Shown: positions 1-10,457 of the stretch, one piece after another | Layout of the letters: the number at the start of each line of letters is the position of its first letter | Numbering within the stretch: position 1 is the stretch's first letter | Origin: Tridacna crocea | Lineage: Eukaryota; Mollusca; Bivalvia; Cardiida; Cardiidae | Length of the DNA stretch: 64,000 nucleotides | Direction of reading: 5' to 3' | Assembly (NCBI GenBank): GCA_943736015.1 | Contig: OX031056.1 | Span: 69,219,277 to 69,283,276 of the forward strand | Made by a program: the position numbers and the translations under genes | Notes under the pieces: generated by a model | Seen by the model: only the letters and a program-made list of their open reading frames with translations | Databases searched by the model: none | What the model was told of the DNA's origin: nothing

Positions 1-435
1 TTTTCCTGACCCATATACATTGGGCGCTTTGAGCGTGTAAAATGTGCCTTTTTGAAACAAGCAAACGCAATTTAAAGATGCCCGTCTACAGCCGGTAAGC
101 AAAAACGCTGTTAAATTTTAAACAATTTAGAATGGTACATAAATCAATCCTTTGTGTAAATATGGATAAATTACTGACATGTGTTATCAAGCAATATTTA
201 ATTTCAATATTTCTCCCCAACTGCATACGTTACCTTTATGTCAGATTCGTTTGAAAAAAAAAATGAAAATTTTACATTAATTGTACGATGTGCTGACTGA
301 TAAAGAGTTCAACTATTCTTATATCCAAATATTCAACAGATAGTGTGATAGGTTATATTATGTTTTGACAGATGTACGCGAGAGAGTATGTATTATCAGA
401 TTGTATGGCGAACAACTTCGTGTAAGTCAAATTCA
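1..435. other. Unassigned AT-rich intergenic sequence
   Basis: No gene, repeat family or RNA recognised. Homopolymer runs and short A/T-rich words only. Confidence 0.5.
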
Positions 436-443
436 TTCCTTTG

Positions 444-476
444 TTCATTCATTCATTCATTCATTCATTCATTCAT
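444..476. repeat. (CATT)n microsatellite
   Basis: About eight perfect tandem copies of a CATT tetranucleotide. A 94-codon open frame runs through it but has no recognisable domain, so I do not call a gene. Confidence 0.95.
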
Positions 477-835
477 GATCTTTCATACTTATGAAGAAGG
501 TGATGGCCTACATACTATAATGGCCAATGGGAAAAAACAATCAAGAAGGGGTCAACGACTTAGACTGGTTACCTCGCCTGATATGTGGCAAAGTGTAAAG
601 GGGGTAATATCTGTATTTAGTACAACGGGGACCATGGTTATTAGTACTTTAAGTACTTTGATCTATCTCTAGACTGTATCATCGACCGCCGTCAGACAAT
701 CACAATAAAATATATATTTTATTGCTGAACATTATTAGAGGGTAAGAAAAAAAAACTTAGTTGAAGACGTTATGTTTACATATCATTCAGAACTAAGTGA
801 AAATACGGATAACGTTACAAGGAAAATAGCGATAG

Positions 836-1057
836 CCCTTTACCAAAGGACAAAATTTTAGACTGGTCGAAATTGAAAGAGCTTGCAGACGACAAAATAA
901 ACCTAACTTAAAACCTGAAATATGTTTCAAACAAAGTAGAAAACATTGTGGGAAAATGAGAAAATGCTGGTTACCAGCATTTTCTCCTTTTCCCACAATG
1001 TTTTCAAAAGGGCTTCTATCTCAGGGTCGTAAAAACCAGGGATTGTTTGGTAAAGGG
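836..1057 (+). mobile_element. Family A piggyBac-like MITE, copy 1
   Basis: Starts CCCTTTACC and ends GGTAAAGGG. The middle is a near-perfect hairpin (AAAATGCTGG joined to CCAGCATTTT, with GTGGGAAAAGGAG on both sides). Non-coding. It is flanked by ATAG on both sides (832-835 and 1058-1061) rather than the TTAA seen at the other copies. Confidence 0.85.
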
Positions 1058-1061
1058 ATAG

Positions 1062-2054
1062 CAGAATGGAGTGTGCTTGGTTTATCCCGGGGGTATATAG
1101 TGCTACGAAAAAAAAAAAGCTAATATTGAACCCCAATGCCTTACGCAGACACTGTTGGGACCACTTTTGTTTCTGTAAAGTTTTGAATAAAAATCAACCA
1201 TATATATCCATGTTGAAGTAGATGGGTGAATACTAAAGGAATATAGCGAAGTTGAAATTTTACTTAAAATATCCGTTTTGTTGTGGTATTTGTCGAAGAC
1301 AATACCACTATGACTTCAATATTGAATTTTGAAGACCATGTATCGTATTTTGTGCAAAGCCGAAGGAATTAATCTAACTAAACTCAATTTTTCTCGGTTA
1401 AATGAGTTTTTCGGTAGCATATCAATCGTGGAAATACTAATTTTTGATTGAAAATAGCTTCATCCGCTCATAGCCTTCTATTGGCGCAATGATATACACA
1501 AAATTTGTCTACTGATTGCTTGGTAATGGGCCTTTTCGTTTCTAAACCAGTTCGTACCTTTGCTTGTTTGTCCCATGATTGCACTCTACTCCATTTGATT
1601 GTGCATGAATATTTTACATCGAAATGAATAATTGTAATGTTGGAAAGTAAATCTTTACAGCCAAAGATACTCAAAATCAAAGGTTTCTGGTAAAAATGTA
1701 ATTTTATACGATATATATTTACATGGTTTCTCTCGTTATCCATCATGCATTCTTCTGCCAACGGACGTTACTCCTGATTCCTCCTAATAATCAAAGGGAG
1801 ACCACCGATACACAAATAATTCTAACGTTGTCATGGGCACTCTCTCTCAACCAAGAAGGTATTCAATTGCTTGGTAAGTTGACATTCAAGCTAATATTTG
1901 AATGATATTTCTCCTTTTCTTTCAAATTATTGATTCAACACAATGGCTTCCGTGACAAATACTACTCCAGCGTTTAAAACGCTTTGATTTTAATGGTTCT
2001 ATCAAAGCTTCTTTTTATGCGTTTGCCGCGGAATGCTTATAAAACACTTTTAGG
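1062..2054. other. Unassigned sequence
   Basis: About 1 kb with no recognised repeat family or gene. Open frames of 97 and 60 codons overlap on opposite strands and show no domain or codon signal. Confidence 0.45.
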
Positions 2055-2082
2055 TACATAGAATCTGACATGAGGTAATGTT

Positions 2083-2230
2083 TGGGATATAGAGGATATT
2101 TGTTTTTTACGGTGAAAGATCGAACTTTATTTCGTCGAGTGAACATCATCGGTAATATTTTCACGGGTGAGCTGCCACGAGGGAAAATATTACCGACGAT
2201 GTTCACGAGATGAAATAAATTTCGATCTTC

Positions 2231-2264
<34 letters not shown>

Positions 2265-2557
2265 CTCTATTTATTTCACGATTTTAACCCCTTCTTGGAG
2301 GAACTTTATCAAAATCCACGGTTCAATTCTTTTCAGTTATTCCCCGTGGCGTACCCCCTCCAAAAGCAACGCATTACAATATTATGTCAAACGCGGGGGT
2401 AAATTACCTCATGTTTCCATTTCGTTGTGAAGCACTAGGTGGCTAGTGTGCGGGAAAACTGTTTCCGCCTTCGATTGAAGAGTTAGAATTTGATTGTAAC
2501 CATAAAATATCAAAAAATATTTCACCGATATTTCTCGATAAACTATTGGAAAGCATG
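2083..2557 (+). mobile_element. Family F hairpin element, copy 1
   Basis: Begins ATAGAGGATATTTG, then a long hairpin (GGTAATATTTTCACG against its complement, 2148-2205), an (AAC)n expansion, and the conserved right part ending GGAAAGCATGAAAT. Non-coding, nested in family N. Confidence 0.7.
2230..2263. repeat. (AAC)n microsatellite
   Basis: About eleven AAC triplets expanded inside an F element. The plus frame reads poly-Gln, but there is no supporting gene. Confidence 0.9.
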
Positions 2558-2998
2558 AAATGGAAAAAGAAAAGAAAAAAGTATTAAACGAGTCTAGGGG
2601 CTCTAGCGAGCCTTTGGGGAGCTTAAAAATGAATTTTCTTGGCGAGCTTAATAAAATTTTATCTCAAACGCAAAATTACGTCAGATTCTTTTTATCACAT
2701 AACGGTATTTCACAACCTGAAGATCAGAGGAAGCAAACCATCTTAAAGTAAAAATAAAGGCAAAAAGAAAGAAAACCAGTGTTGAAATACATTTAAATTT
2801 ATATCATACCATTTAAAAAATATGTGAAAATGACAATCTATCATTGTAGGATCGGTCCAAGTGTTAGTCAATGACTGAGAAATTTATATAAAAACAAAAT
2901 AGGTTAAAACCCGCAAGGTAGTCGTGTCTATTGTCTACTTTTTGTCTGATTTTAAAAATTATTGTTTCTGCAATCAGCTAACACATGGCTCGAACACA

Positions 2999-3293
2999 TA
3001 TTCTAACATGACATGCGACTTTGGCTCTATAGATACAGTGCAAGGAAAACGTGGTAAAATCTGCGACAATCCATGTAGAGTTACGTCATTCAATGAGTGA
3101 GTTATTCAATGGAACATAATCTTCATCCGCGTTTTTACTCTTAGTTTGAACTCGTTTTCCTTTCATTAAGAATTGGCCAAGTTAGAATCGAAATAATCTT
3201 CTTTCGCCCTCGTGGATTATTTATTGTGCCTCATAACTCACAACTGTGGTTTATTGAACGATATACCACGATAGAAAGAAGATTATTTCTTAA
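2999..3293 (+). repeat. Family O repeat, copy 1
   Basis: Begins ATTCTAACATGACATGCGAC and ends GATAGAAAGAAGATTATTTC. Shares long stretches with 11788-12154, 29674-29882 and 36377-36745. Non-coding; contains CGATAATTC-type inverted segments around ATTTATTGTGCCTCATAAC. Confidence 0.7.
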
Positions 3294-3503
3294 ATAACAG
3301 ACTGTTATCTTCACGACATTTGCCATACATTTAAATGGTATGAGTTAAATGTAAATGTATTATGGCACCTGCTTTAATAGTTTGGCCTTTACTGTGCCTT
3401 TATTCACTCACCTTTATCTCCATAAAGCCCAAGTAATTCCATGAAGTACGTACAAAATGGCGTCAGAAATGACGTCACTCACTTGTGATATAAAACGTGT
3501 AAA

Positions 3504-3967
3504 AGATATAGAGGATATTTGTTTATTTCGGTGAAAGATCGAAATTTATTTCATCGAGTGAACACCATCGGTAATATTTTCACGAGTGGCGCAGCCACGA
3601 GTGAAAATATCACGATGGTATTCACGAAATGAAATAAATTTCGATCTTTCACCGAAATAAACAAATATCCTCTATATCTGTCATGCTTTTTAATCTTTCT
3701 GGGAGGAGCTTCATCAAAATCCGGTACAGTTCTTTTCCGTTATTCCCCGTGGCGTACCCCTCCCGCATAGCAACGCATTACAATATTACGTCAAGCGCGA
3801 GAAATGTAAGGTATATGACGTCATATTTCCCATCTGGTTGTGAAGCACGCGCAATTTAGCTAGACAACAAGAACGTGAAAATCGGTATTTTCACTTGTGG
3901 TACCAGTGTAAGATCGAAAAATATTTTCACTGCTATTTCTCGATATCCTACCGGAAAGCATGAAATA
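3504..3967 (+). mobile_element. Family F hairpin element, copy 2
   Basis: Complete-looking copy. ATATAGAGGATATTTG left end, hairpin centred near 3595 (GAGTGGCGCAGCCACGAGTG), mirrored ATCCTCTATAT at about 3668-3678, then a conserved right part with CCCGTGGCGTACCCC and GACGTCATATTTCC, ending GGAAAGCATGAAATA. Confidence 0.8.
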
Positions 3968-4365
3968 AAAGAAAATCCGTAATGGGTATATTACTGATAA
4001 CGTATACTGAAAGCGAGGAAGGTTATATGATAAATGGACAGATTGCTCACGACGACCAACTCAGCATTTGCCGCAACATTTTCTCGATTTAATCTTTATT
4101 CAACTCTAGTTTCTTGAAGTTCAGCTTTCTTTTCATGTGGTGATGGTGTTGGATGGGTGGACTTTTAAAACAGGAAAATCAAAACTGTATATGGAGTAAC
4201 AAGTTAGAATAACGTACTTTAATCAGTCCCTAGTGTTAAAAAAAATGTTTGAAAGAGAGTCTTTTGTGCAATGACGCAGTTGACCTTTCGGTGACCAAAA
4301 GGGTCTTTTTACCTCGGAATTGTATAGTAAAGGGTTTTGAGATTAAATCCGTCCATGACCATATT
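3968..4365. other. Unassigned sequence
   Basis: No gene or repeat family recognised. A short open frame starting at 4249 runs into the hairpin at 4366-4442. Confidence 0.4.
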
Positions 4366-4442
4366 GTCGGTTTACTTCGGAAACCTCGTAACTACAGCTT
4401 GTTACAAGCTGTAGTTACGACGTTTTCGAAGTAAACCGACGA
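4366..4442. mobile_element. Family I hairpin, copy 1
   Basis: Near-perfect 77-bp palindrome: GTCGGTTTACTTCGGAAACC ... mirrored ... GAAGTAAACCGAC, centred on AGCTTGTTACAAGCT. The same hairpin occurs at 19927-20003 and 46951-47029. Confidence 0.85.
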
Positions 4443-4499
4443 TATCTATTCATGGTAAATCAAATACGCTTTGATTCCTGCTGCCCAGAGTTCAAAAGA

Positions 4500-4640
4500 A
4501 TCGTAAATACTAGACATACATATTGGACTATTTATCTTTTAGCCGACTTATTGATTTGTATTCTTACGCGGGATGATGGCCCCCCAGAAAAAAAAAAACA
4601 CGAATTTTCAAGATGCGACACGTCAAATGTTGTTTTTCAC
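4500..4640. repeat. Two-copy dispersed repeat
   Basis: The stretch with TTGATTTGTATTCTTACGCG and downstream AATGCGAC-like sequence recurs at about 9020-9150. Nature unknown. Confidence 0.5.
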
Positions 4641-4754
4641 TATTGTGTCCTATTTCCTGTCTATCGAGTTTTAATCGGTTGTAGATCGTTTGTTTTCGTA
4701 GCAAAAAAAATCACTCCCCCCCCAATTTTATTAGCCTGTGGATTATCTCTTTAA

Positions 4755-4978
4755 TCCTTTACCACACAATCCCTGGTTTTTTACGACCCTGAGATAGAAG
4801 CCTTTTGAAAACATTGTGGGAAAAGGAGAAAATGCTGGTGACCAGCATTTTCTCCTTTTTCCCCACAATGTTTTCCACCTTGCTGGAAACAAATTTCAGT
4901 CCTTGAGTCACCTTTATTTTGTCGTCTGCAAGCGCTTTCAATTTGGACCAGTCTATAATTTTGTCGTTTGGTAAAGGG
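4755..4978 (-). mobile_element. Family A piggyBac-like MITE, copy 2
   Basis: Flanked by TTAA on both sides (4751-4754, 4979-4982). Ends TCCTTTACC and GGTAAAGGG, with a central hairpin around AAATGCTGGTGACCAGCATTT. A partial second copy (ATCCTTTACCGAACAATCCC) starts immediately after the right TTAA. Confidence 0.9.
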
Positions 4979-5049
4979 TTAATCCTTTACCGAACAATCC
5001 CGAGTTTTAACGACATTTAACCCTTATCCAGCTAAATGAAATGGTAAAA

Positions 5050-5554
5050 AATCAATTCTAACATGACACGCGAATTTGGCTCTATTAACAAGGGTAACAA
5101 CCTACGTCATAGGAAGTGATATCGGACCTGCGCATTTTCATAACTTATGTCTGCCATATTGAAAAGTAAGTACGATATGAAGATAGAATGAGGCTAGCTT
5201 GGGTGGATACAAACGGACTACAAAGACTATCATGTATTTATCAAAGACATTAGATGAATACATTTAATATTTTGATGTTTTAGATAGGAAGCAGATGTCT
5301 ATATGTACAAACACTTTGACCAAATATCAAAAAGTGATAGGGTTTTAATAGTAGGTCGAAGTCTATTCCATTATTATAAGTAGTTAACAAAAGCTTTGAC
5401 AAAAAAGAAAGTCCCTAGGCATTGTACGTTTTGGAGGTCTTAAGACTTTTTCAGATTATTTAAAGGAACGATTTAAAAAAAAATACAGTCTTACCAAACA
5501 CGCACATTGACTTTATAACAAGGGTCCGATATCACTACCTGTGACGTCACACTG
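5050..5554. other. Family O fragment followed by unassigned sequence
   Basis: 5053-5095 matches the left end of family O (ATTCTAACATGACACGCGA). The rest, to 5554, shows no recognised feature apart from a duplicated phrase GATATC(G)GACC / GGTCCGATATC (about 5117 and 5523) that may be ends of an unrecognised element. Confidence 0.4.
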
Positions 5555-5745
5555 ACGATCAGCAGTTTAGAGAAATCTGGAGCTGAAACAGGCCTGATTT
5601 TTCCTCAAACGTATTGATAAAAACCATTTTCTCCATTGCTTCTTTATAGCGCGTATTATTACTACAATCTCCCCGATATCGGGGAGAGTGATGCGTCATA
5701 TAAGACGGGTCGAATCTTCGAAGAATATGACATGCGCGGACAACG
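5555..5745 (-). repeat. Family P repeat, partial copy 1
   Basis: Reverse-oriented match to 8079-8421 and 50648-50960. Contains GATCAGCAGTTTAGAGAAATC, CTCCCCGATATCGGGGAG and TCGAATCTTCGAAGAATATG. The far part is missing. Confidence 0.7.
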
Positions 5746-5954
5746 CAGAGAAATGAACTACAGCTCGGATTAACGAGAGTTCACAGCGGTGCATCTTTCC
5801 CCCAGTCTATAGATTTATTTATCTGCAGTGTCTTCAATTACGAATCACACTGATCGATCTCCATTTCTGTAATTGACTTTATTTCTGACATGCAAGTTAC
5901 TCTCGTAATGAGACAGTATGATCAGTGCTCTGTGAAAAGGGGGCTTGATGCATC

Positions 5955-6022
5955 CACGAAAAGTATCGGCCCCAGGTCAGCCTGCGCAGAATGCGCAGGC
6001 TGACCTGGGCCGAAACTTTTCG
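5955..6022. mobile_element. Family C G/C-core hairpin, copy 1
   Basis: Palindrome CGAAAAGTATCGGCCCCAGG ... with core GTCAGCCTGCGCA/TGCGCAGGCTGAC. Followed by the family C tail TCAATTTTCTGTATGTCAAAG, which is conserved at the other copies. Confidence 0.8.
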
Positions 6023-6153
6023 CTTTCGATCAATTTTCTGTATGTCAAAGGAGCAGTTTATCTTATGATTCAGTATGTTGTTAATTGTGGGTATTTGGAT
6101 TTTTCACATCTTACCGAATTAATAAGAAATATATGTATCACTGACAATATGAA

Positions 6154-6193
6154 AAAAACAAACAAACAAACAAACAAACAAACAAACAAAACA
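6154..6193. repeat. (AAAC)n microsatellite
   Basis: Ten or so AAAC units expanded inside an R copy, where other R copies have a short A/C tract. Confidence 0.9.
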
Positions 6194-6269
6194 AATCTTC
6201 AATAATTAAGAGCCATAAAATTACAAAAAAATATATGCTGTTCCCTTAAAATGCTACATAGCCTCTTAA

Positions 6270-6489
6270 CCCTTTCCCAAACAAGCCCTGCTTTTTACGT
6301 GTCTGCACTACAAGTCTTTTGAAAACACTGTGGGAAAAGAAGAAATTGCTCGTAACGAGCAATTTCTCCTTTTCCCACAGTGTTTTCTACCCTTTAGCAG
6401 AATTTTCTACCATTTTCATCAAATTTAGAATTGTTGTCTGCAAACTCTTTCAGTTTGGAAGAGTCTAAAATTTGTCGTTTGGGAAAGGG
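6270..6489 (-). mobile_element. Family A piggyBac-like MITE, copy 3 (nested)
   Basis: TTAA at 6266-6269 and 6490-6493, ends CCCTTTCCC and GGGAAAGGG, central hairpin AAATTGCTCGTAACGAGCAATTT. The uninterrupted R sequence at about 24141 reads CCTCTTAAGGTATTTTTAG, so this is an insertion with TTAA duplication. Confidence 0.92.
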
Positions 6490-6599
6490 TTAAGTTATTT
6501 TTAGATTTCGAGCCAGAAAATTAAAAAAAGCATTGTGGGAATGTCAAGTGACTGGCATGTGACTTCAACATGCAGAGAAAAAAAAAACTGTTCTAGAAG

Positions 6600-6665
6600 C
6601 AAACAATATCGATTCAGGTCAAACTGCGCTAACTGCACAGGCTGATCTGAGTCTATACTGTTTTT
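6600..6665. mobile_element. Family C hairpin, degraded copy 2
   Basis: Recognisable GATTCAGGTCAAACTGCGC ... GCACAGGCTGATCTGAGTC palindrome with several mismatches. Confidence 0.6.
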
Positions 6666-6865
6666 TTTGGCAGATGCTTTTTGGAATCCATTTCACAGAG
6701 CATGTCTCATGTCAAATAAAAACTCAAACACCGGTGGTACATTTAACAACAAAACCCGTGGACGCTAACCACAGCATATTTGTGGATTCTGGTGAATTTG
6801 TAGCACTTCGCCTTTTCGCGGGGTGCTAATAGCTTACGTTAAAATGGGTTGATATCTGACTCACG

Positions 6866-6902
<37 letters not shown>

Positions 6903-7165
6903 GACAGAGAGAGAGAGAGACAGACAGACAGACATAACAGACAGACAGACAGAGAAAGAGAGACAAATAAACAGAGAGACACACAGACAGACAGACACAC
7001 ACACAGACAGACAGATAGATAGGTAGATAGATAGATAGATAGATAGATAGACAGATATAGCGTGAGGGAGAGAGTGAGAGATCGACAGACAGATAGACAG
7101 ACAGCCTGCGGACGGACAGACAGAGAGAGAGAGAAAGAGAGAGAGAGAGGGGGGAAGAGGGAGGG
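6866..7165. repeat. Compound (GA)n/(GACA)n/(GATA)n microsatellite
   Basis: About 300 bp of interleaved GA, CAGA, ACAC, GATA and GGGGA runs. Long Ser/Leu-only open frames on the minus strand are artefacts of the repeat. Confidence 0.95.
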
Positions 7166-7227
7166 GAGAGGGGGAGAGGATACAACTTTGACCTTTAACC
7201 GAAAATTCAGACACTCTTGATATAGCT

Positions 7228-7400
7228 TGGTCCATAATCACCAACCATTATAAATGACATTTTTTAGACTGATCACCGATTCAGAAAGTAACACAATTTC
7301 TGATTGGCTGAGCTATTTAGTAATTTGGTTAAACCAATCAGAAAGTTCGTTACTTTGAATTTAAAGGAAATTTCGAGAAAAAGACAAAGAATGTCATTAC
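7228..7400. mobile_element. Family G palindromic MITE, degraded copy 1
   Basis: TGGTCCATAATCACCAACCAT left end and the GATTGGCTGAGC / GTTTAACCAATC core mirror. The right end is decayed. Confidence 0.6.
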
Positions 7401-7474
7401 GACTGGTTTGCGATAAGCCTTCGGGCCCAGATTCATTATATCGTATTTATTTGTCGCGACAGCGTCCATGGGCA

Positions 7475-7680
7475 AGAATTAGCTTTATTTTCTGCGACAG
7501 TCTGAAATGTAGAAACCATTTCAAACACAATCTGGTTTTTTATCAAATTCAGAAAGAATAATTCTGAAAAAATAGTGAGAAAAAGAGAATTAGCTGTATT
7601 TTCAGCGACAGTCTGAAATGTAGAAACCATTTCAAACACAATCTGGCTTTTTATCGACCTTCAGAAAGAATTATTCTGAA
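7475..7680. repeat. Two-unit tandem duplication, period about 110 bp
   Basis: AGAATTAGCT(T/G)TATTTTC(T/A)GCGACAG ... TTCTGAAAA occurs twice (from 7475 and from 7585) with few differences. A family A fragment abuts the second unit. Confidence 0.85.
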
Positions 7681-7849
7681 AACATTGTGGGAAAAGGAGA
7701 AAATGCTGGTAACCAGCATTTTCTCCTTTTCCCACAGTATTTTCTACCCTTCCCGAAATAGAATTTAAGTTTTTGAGTCACATTTCTTTTTGTCGTCTGC
7801 AAATACATCCAGTTTGGATTAGTCTAATATTTTGTCTTTTGGTTGAGAG
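7676..7849 (-). mobile_element. Family A MITE, copy 4, truncated
   Basis: Begins in the hairpin (GAAAACATTGTGGGAAAAGG) with no left terminus. The right side retains TTGTCTTTTGGTTGAGAG followed by TTAA. Confidence 0.8.
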
Positions 7850-8078
7850 TTAAGCGTGTATAGATACTGTAGCTTATAAATGAAAAATCAATGTGTTTGA
7901 TTAAAAATGAAAAAAAGATCATTAATACAAGGAAAATGTAAATGTACTTGTTTTCCTTTACATAAGTTTGCTTTCATTTCATTATTATACAACATTTATA
8001 TAGCACTTTTATCACAGTTTTTCACATCCTTGCTACAGATGCACAAATTCTGAAACTTCAACCACAATCGTTGTCTGT

Positions 8079-8421
8079 GCATGTCATGTTCTTCGAAGAT
8101 TCGACTGTCTTATATGACGCATCACTAGCCCTGAGAGCGGGCTGACTGTAATATTACGCTCTATAAAGTAGTAATGTAGAAAATAGCCTTTATCAATACG
8201 TTTGAGGAGAAATGAGACCTGCTATAGCTCTATAGATTTCTCTCGACTGCTGATCATAGCTGAGTGAATTGCACGAGGTAGCGTTTTATTGAGTAAAGGT
8301 TTATTTTAGTTTGAAATTCAAAGTAACAATTGTCGCGTAGGAAAGTGGTTCGGCTCTGTACCTAGGATGCCCAAAGTAGATAGATGAGTATTTACAGAAT
8401 GCCATCTAGCGGGAGATAATG
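8079..8421 (+). repeat. Family P repeat, copy 2
   Basis: About 340 bp: GCATGTCATGTTCTTCGAAG, GTCTTATATGACGCATCAC, TTTATTGAGTAAAGG, and terminal GAATGCCATCTAGCGGGAG. No coding capacity or clear TIR; class unknown. Confidence 0.75.
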
Positions 8422-8651
8422 CAACCACAATGTTTTCCAAAGGCTCCTACAAGCAATGCGTAGAAATGAGCATCTATGGAGTAAAGGGTATCACTTGAAG
8501 TAAAACCTCTAGGACTGCTGTACTAGTCACAGAATTTGTATATAATCCAACAGTAAGAAAACCCAACCATTCTGATTTCAAATCTCTCATTGTCTTGAGA
8601 AAAAAAAAAAAAAAAAAACGTAGGCTATCGGACGTCGTAGAACGAAGATCT

Positions 8652-8850
8652 GGGTCCGTATTCACCAACCATTCTTAAGAACATTCTTAGTCTTATTCTG
8701 CAGAATTTCATCAATGTGAAAGTAACAGAACTTCTGATTGGCTAAACCATTTGGTTTAGCCAATCTGAAGTTCTGTTACTTTCACAGACAGGAAATCTTG
8801 AAGAATAAGACAAAGAACGTTCTTAAGAATGGTTGGTGAATACAGACCCA
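8652..8850. mobile_element. Family G palindromic MITE, copy 2
   Basis: TGGGTCCGTATTCACCAACC at left and its mirror GGTTGGTGAATACAGACCCA at right. The core GATTGGCTAAACC/GGTTTAGCCAATC makes the full 199 bp an imperfect hairpin. Confidence 0.88.
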
Positions 8851-9289
8851 GTCTTCACATGTATACTGTGCAATCTGATCTTGACCTACACTACCTAAAA
8901 AGAGCAAAAGATCCTGGCTCATCAGCCGCTGAGTGTAGAGATTCTCTTGAACATGACTGTCTCTAGCAGTCTATCCCCAATACCTTGTACCGCATTTAGT
9001 TCGATCATAAAACCGTAGTAAATGACAGACATGGGTCTATTTATTTGTTAGCCAACCTATTGATTTGTATTCTTACGCGGGAGAAAAAATAAAATCACGA
9101 TATTTTTTATTCATATGATACAAATGCGACATTTCACATCTTTGTTGTCATTTGACCAAAACTTGAAAGAAGGAAATGATATTCCCTTGCAAAATGCTTT
9201 CATATCTATACAACTGAAAATGTTTTCCTGGGCTTTGAATAAATGTTATTTGCATTGCATGTACTTGTTCGTGACACTGTTATAAAACA
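8851..9289. other. Mostly unassigned sequence with one dispersed repeat
   Basis: 8867-8886 has a GATCTTGACCTACAC phrase like family B, and 9020-9150 matches the two-copy repeat at 4500-4640. Nothing else recognised. Confidence 0.4.
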
Positions 9290-9608
9290 TTATCTCCCCC
9301 TAGATGACATTCTACAAATACACCTCTATCTAATTTGGGTATTCTGGGTACCGAAGCGGAGTAATTTGTAACCCTTACTTTGCATTTCGAATGAAATAAA
9401 TGTTTGCTCAATAAAACGCCACCTGGTGCCTTTCATTCAGTTGTGATAGACAAGCATGTAGCTTATGCACCGACCATTTATTTAAACAGTCCCTACATGC
9501 TTGGGTAATAGGCTAATAGCTTCGATATAAGCCCTACTTTTCCCAGGTATACGGGAGATGGGTGATGCGTCATAGAAGACAGGTCGAATCTTCGAAGAAT
9601 ATGACATT
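9290..9608 (-). repeat. Family P repeat, copy 3 (divergent)
   Basis: Reverse copy: CATTATCTCCCCCTAGATGAC at left, TTGCTCAATAAAACGCCACC, and TCGAATCTTCGAAGAATATG near the right end. The centre is poorly conserved. Confidence 0.6.
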
Positions 9609-9835
9609 CTTACGAACACAGTCCGTAACGAAGAAACAAATAAATGCATAGCTCAAATACAAACCGCATCTGGCGAGATTCGAACCTAAAAAGGACAAAT
9701 ACCCTCGTTTTTCGAGGATTAAAAGACCAATACCATAACCACTGAGCCAAAGAGATATCTGACGCATTTGTTAGGTATTGTATTTAAATCGGGACGAAGC
9801 TATGCACGAAGGAGTGGTCTCCCGTGGGCAACAAC
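9605..9835 (-). mobile_element. Family X tRNA-like SINE, copy 1
   Basis: On the minus strand it reads CGGGAGACCACTCC ... TTGGCTCAGTGGTTATGG (A-box-like) ... GGTTCGAATCTCGCCAG (B-box-like). Same family as 22928-23462, 34330-34860 and 34861-35540. Confidence 0.75.
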
Positions 9836-9987
9836 GTTTTATATATAAAAAAAAAAAATAGTGGTGAGTTACTTCCCTTTATCTTCTGACAGGGGAGAGT
9901 ACTCTACCCAGTCCAGTAATGTCAACTCCATGCCTTTGTTTCTCGTACATGTGTATGAGCCGTGCTTGAAAGGAGCTGAATGGATCT

Positions 9988-10054
9988 GCAAAAAGTATCG
10001 ACTCAGGTCAGCCTGCGCAATCCGCGCAGGCTGACCTGAGTCGAAACGTTTTGC
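9988..10054. mobile_element. Family C hairpin, copy 3
   Basis: CAAAAAGTATCGACTCAGG ... core GTCAGCCTGCGCA/TGCGCAGGCTGAC ... TGAGTCGAAACGTTTTGC, followed by the family C tail. Confidence 0.85.
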
Positions 10055-10355
10055 TATAGGTCAGTTTTTTGTGTGTCAAAGGACCAGTTTAGCTCATGAC
10101 TCAGTCGGTTGGTATACAAGGATTTTATGAACCCCTCATCATGTGATGACTTGCTTAAGACAATGCATCACGACGATGCTTCAAACCCCCTTTTGTCAGA
10201 CAACAAGGATCGGAAAGTTCTGAAATCCAATAGGCTACAGCAGGGGCTTAAAACCTTTATCTTGCTGAATAACTCGGGTGGAATTTTCAATTCGACAGTA
10301 AAATCCCAAATATTGCTTTTTTAACGTTATGTTTCTGAGAGTAATATTTTCTTAT
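10055..10355. other. Family C tail and unassigned sequence
   Basis: The C tail runs to about 10105 (GTGTCAAAGGACCAG). The remaining open frame of 71 codons from 10109 has no recognisable domain. Confidence 0.4.
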
Positions 10356-10421
10356 CGGACAGTGTAGATCCAAGATCAGACTGCACGTTCTGTGCAGTCT
10401 GATCTTGATCTACGCTGTCCG
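10356..10421. mobile_element. Family B hairpin, copy 1
   Basis: CGGACAGTGTAGATCCAAGA ... GCACGTTCTGTGC ... TTGATCTACGCTGTCCG, a 66-bp near-perfect palindrome. Confidence 0.85.
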
Positions 10422-10457
10422 CAAAAGGTCAGTGAGTCGCGATTAGCAGCCTATGGG

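Larger units (their letters stand above)
2055..2710 (+). mobile_element. Family N element split by a family F insertion
   Basis: Left piece begins GAATCTGACATGAGG (about 2060) and the right piece (about 2570-2705) carries GTATTAAACGAGTCT, CGAGCTTAATAAAATT and GTCAGATTC. These are the two arms seen contiguous in the copy at 20578-20758. Between them lies an F element. Confidence 0.65.
6084..6566 (-). mobile_element. Family R element (reverse), interrupted by family A
   Basis: Reverse copy of the element at 10458-11019: GGGTATTTGGATTTTTCACATC at left, then the TTCAATAATTAAGA block and CTACATAGCCTCTTAA, interrupted by MITE A at 6270-6489, resuming with TTATTTTTAGATTTCG. The distal end is missing. 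Confidence 0.75.

Noticed and set aside
6826..7244. Long Ser/Leu-rich minus-strand open frames
   Set aside because: They are direct translations of the GA/CAGA/GATA microsatellite, with no other coding evidence.
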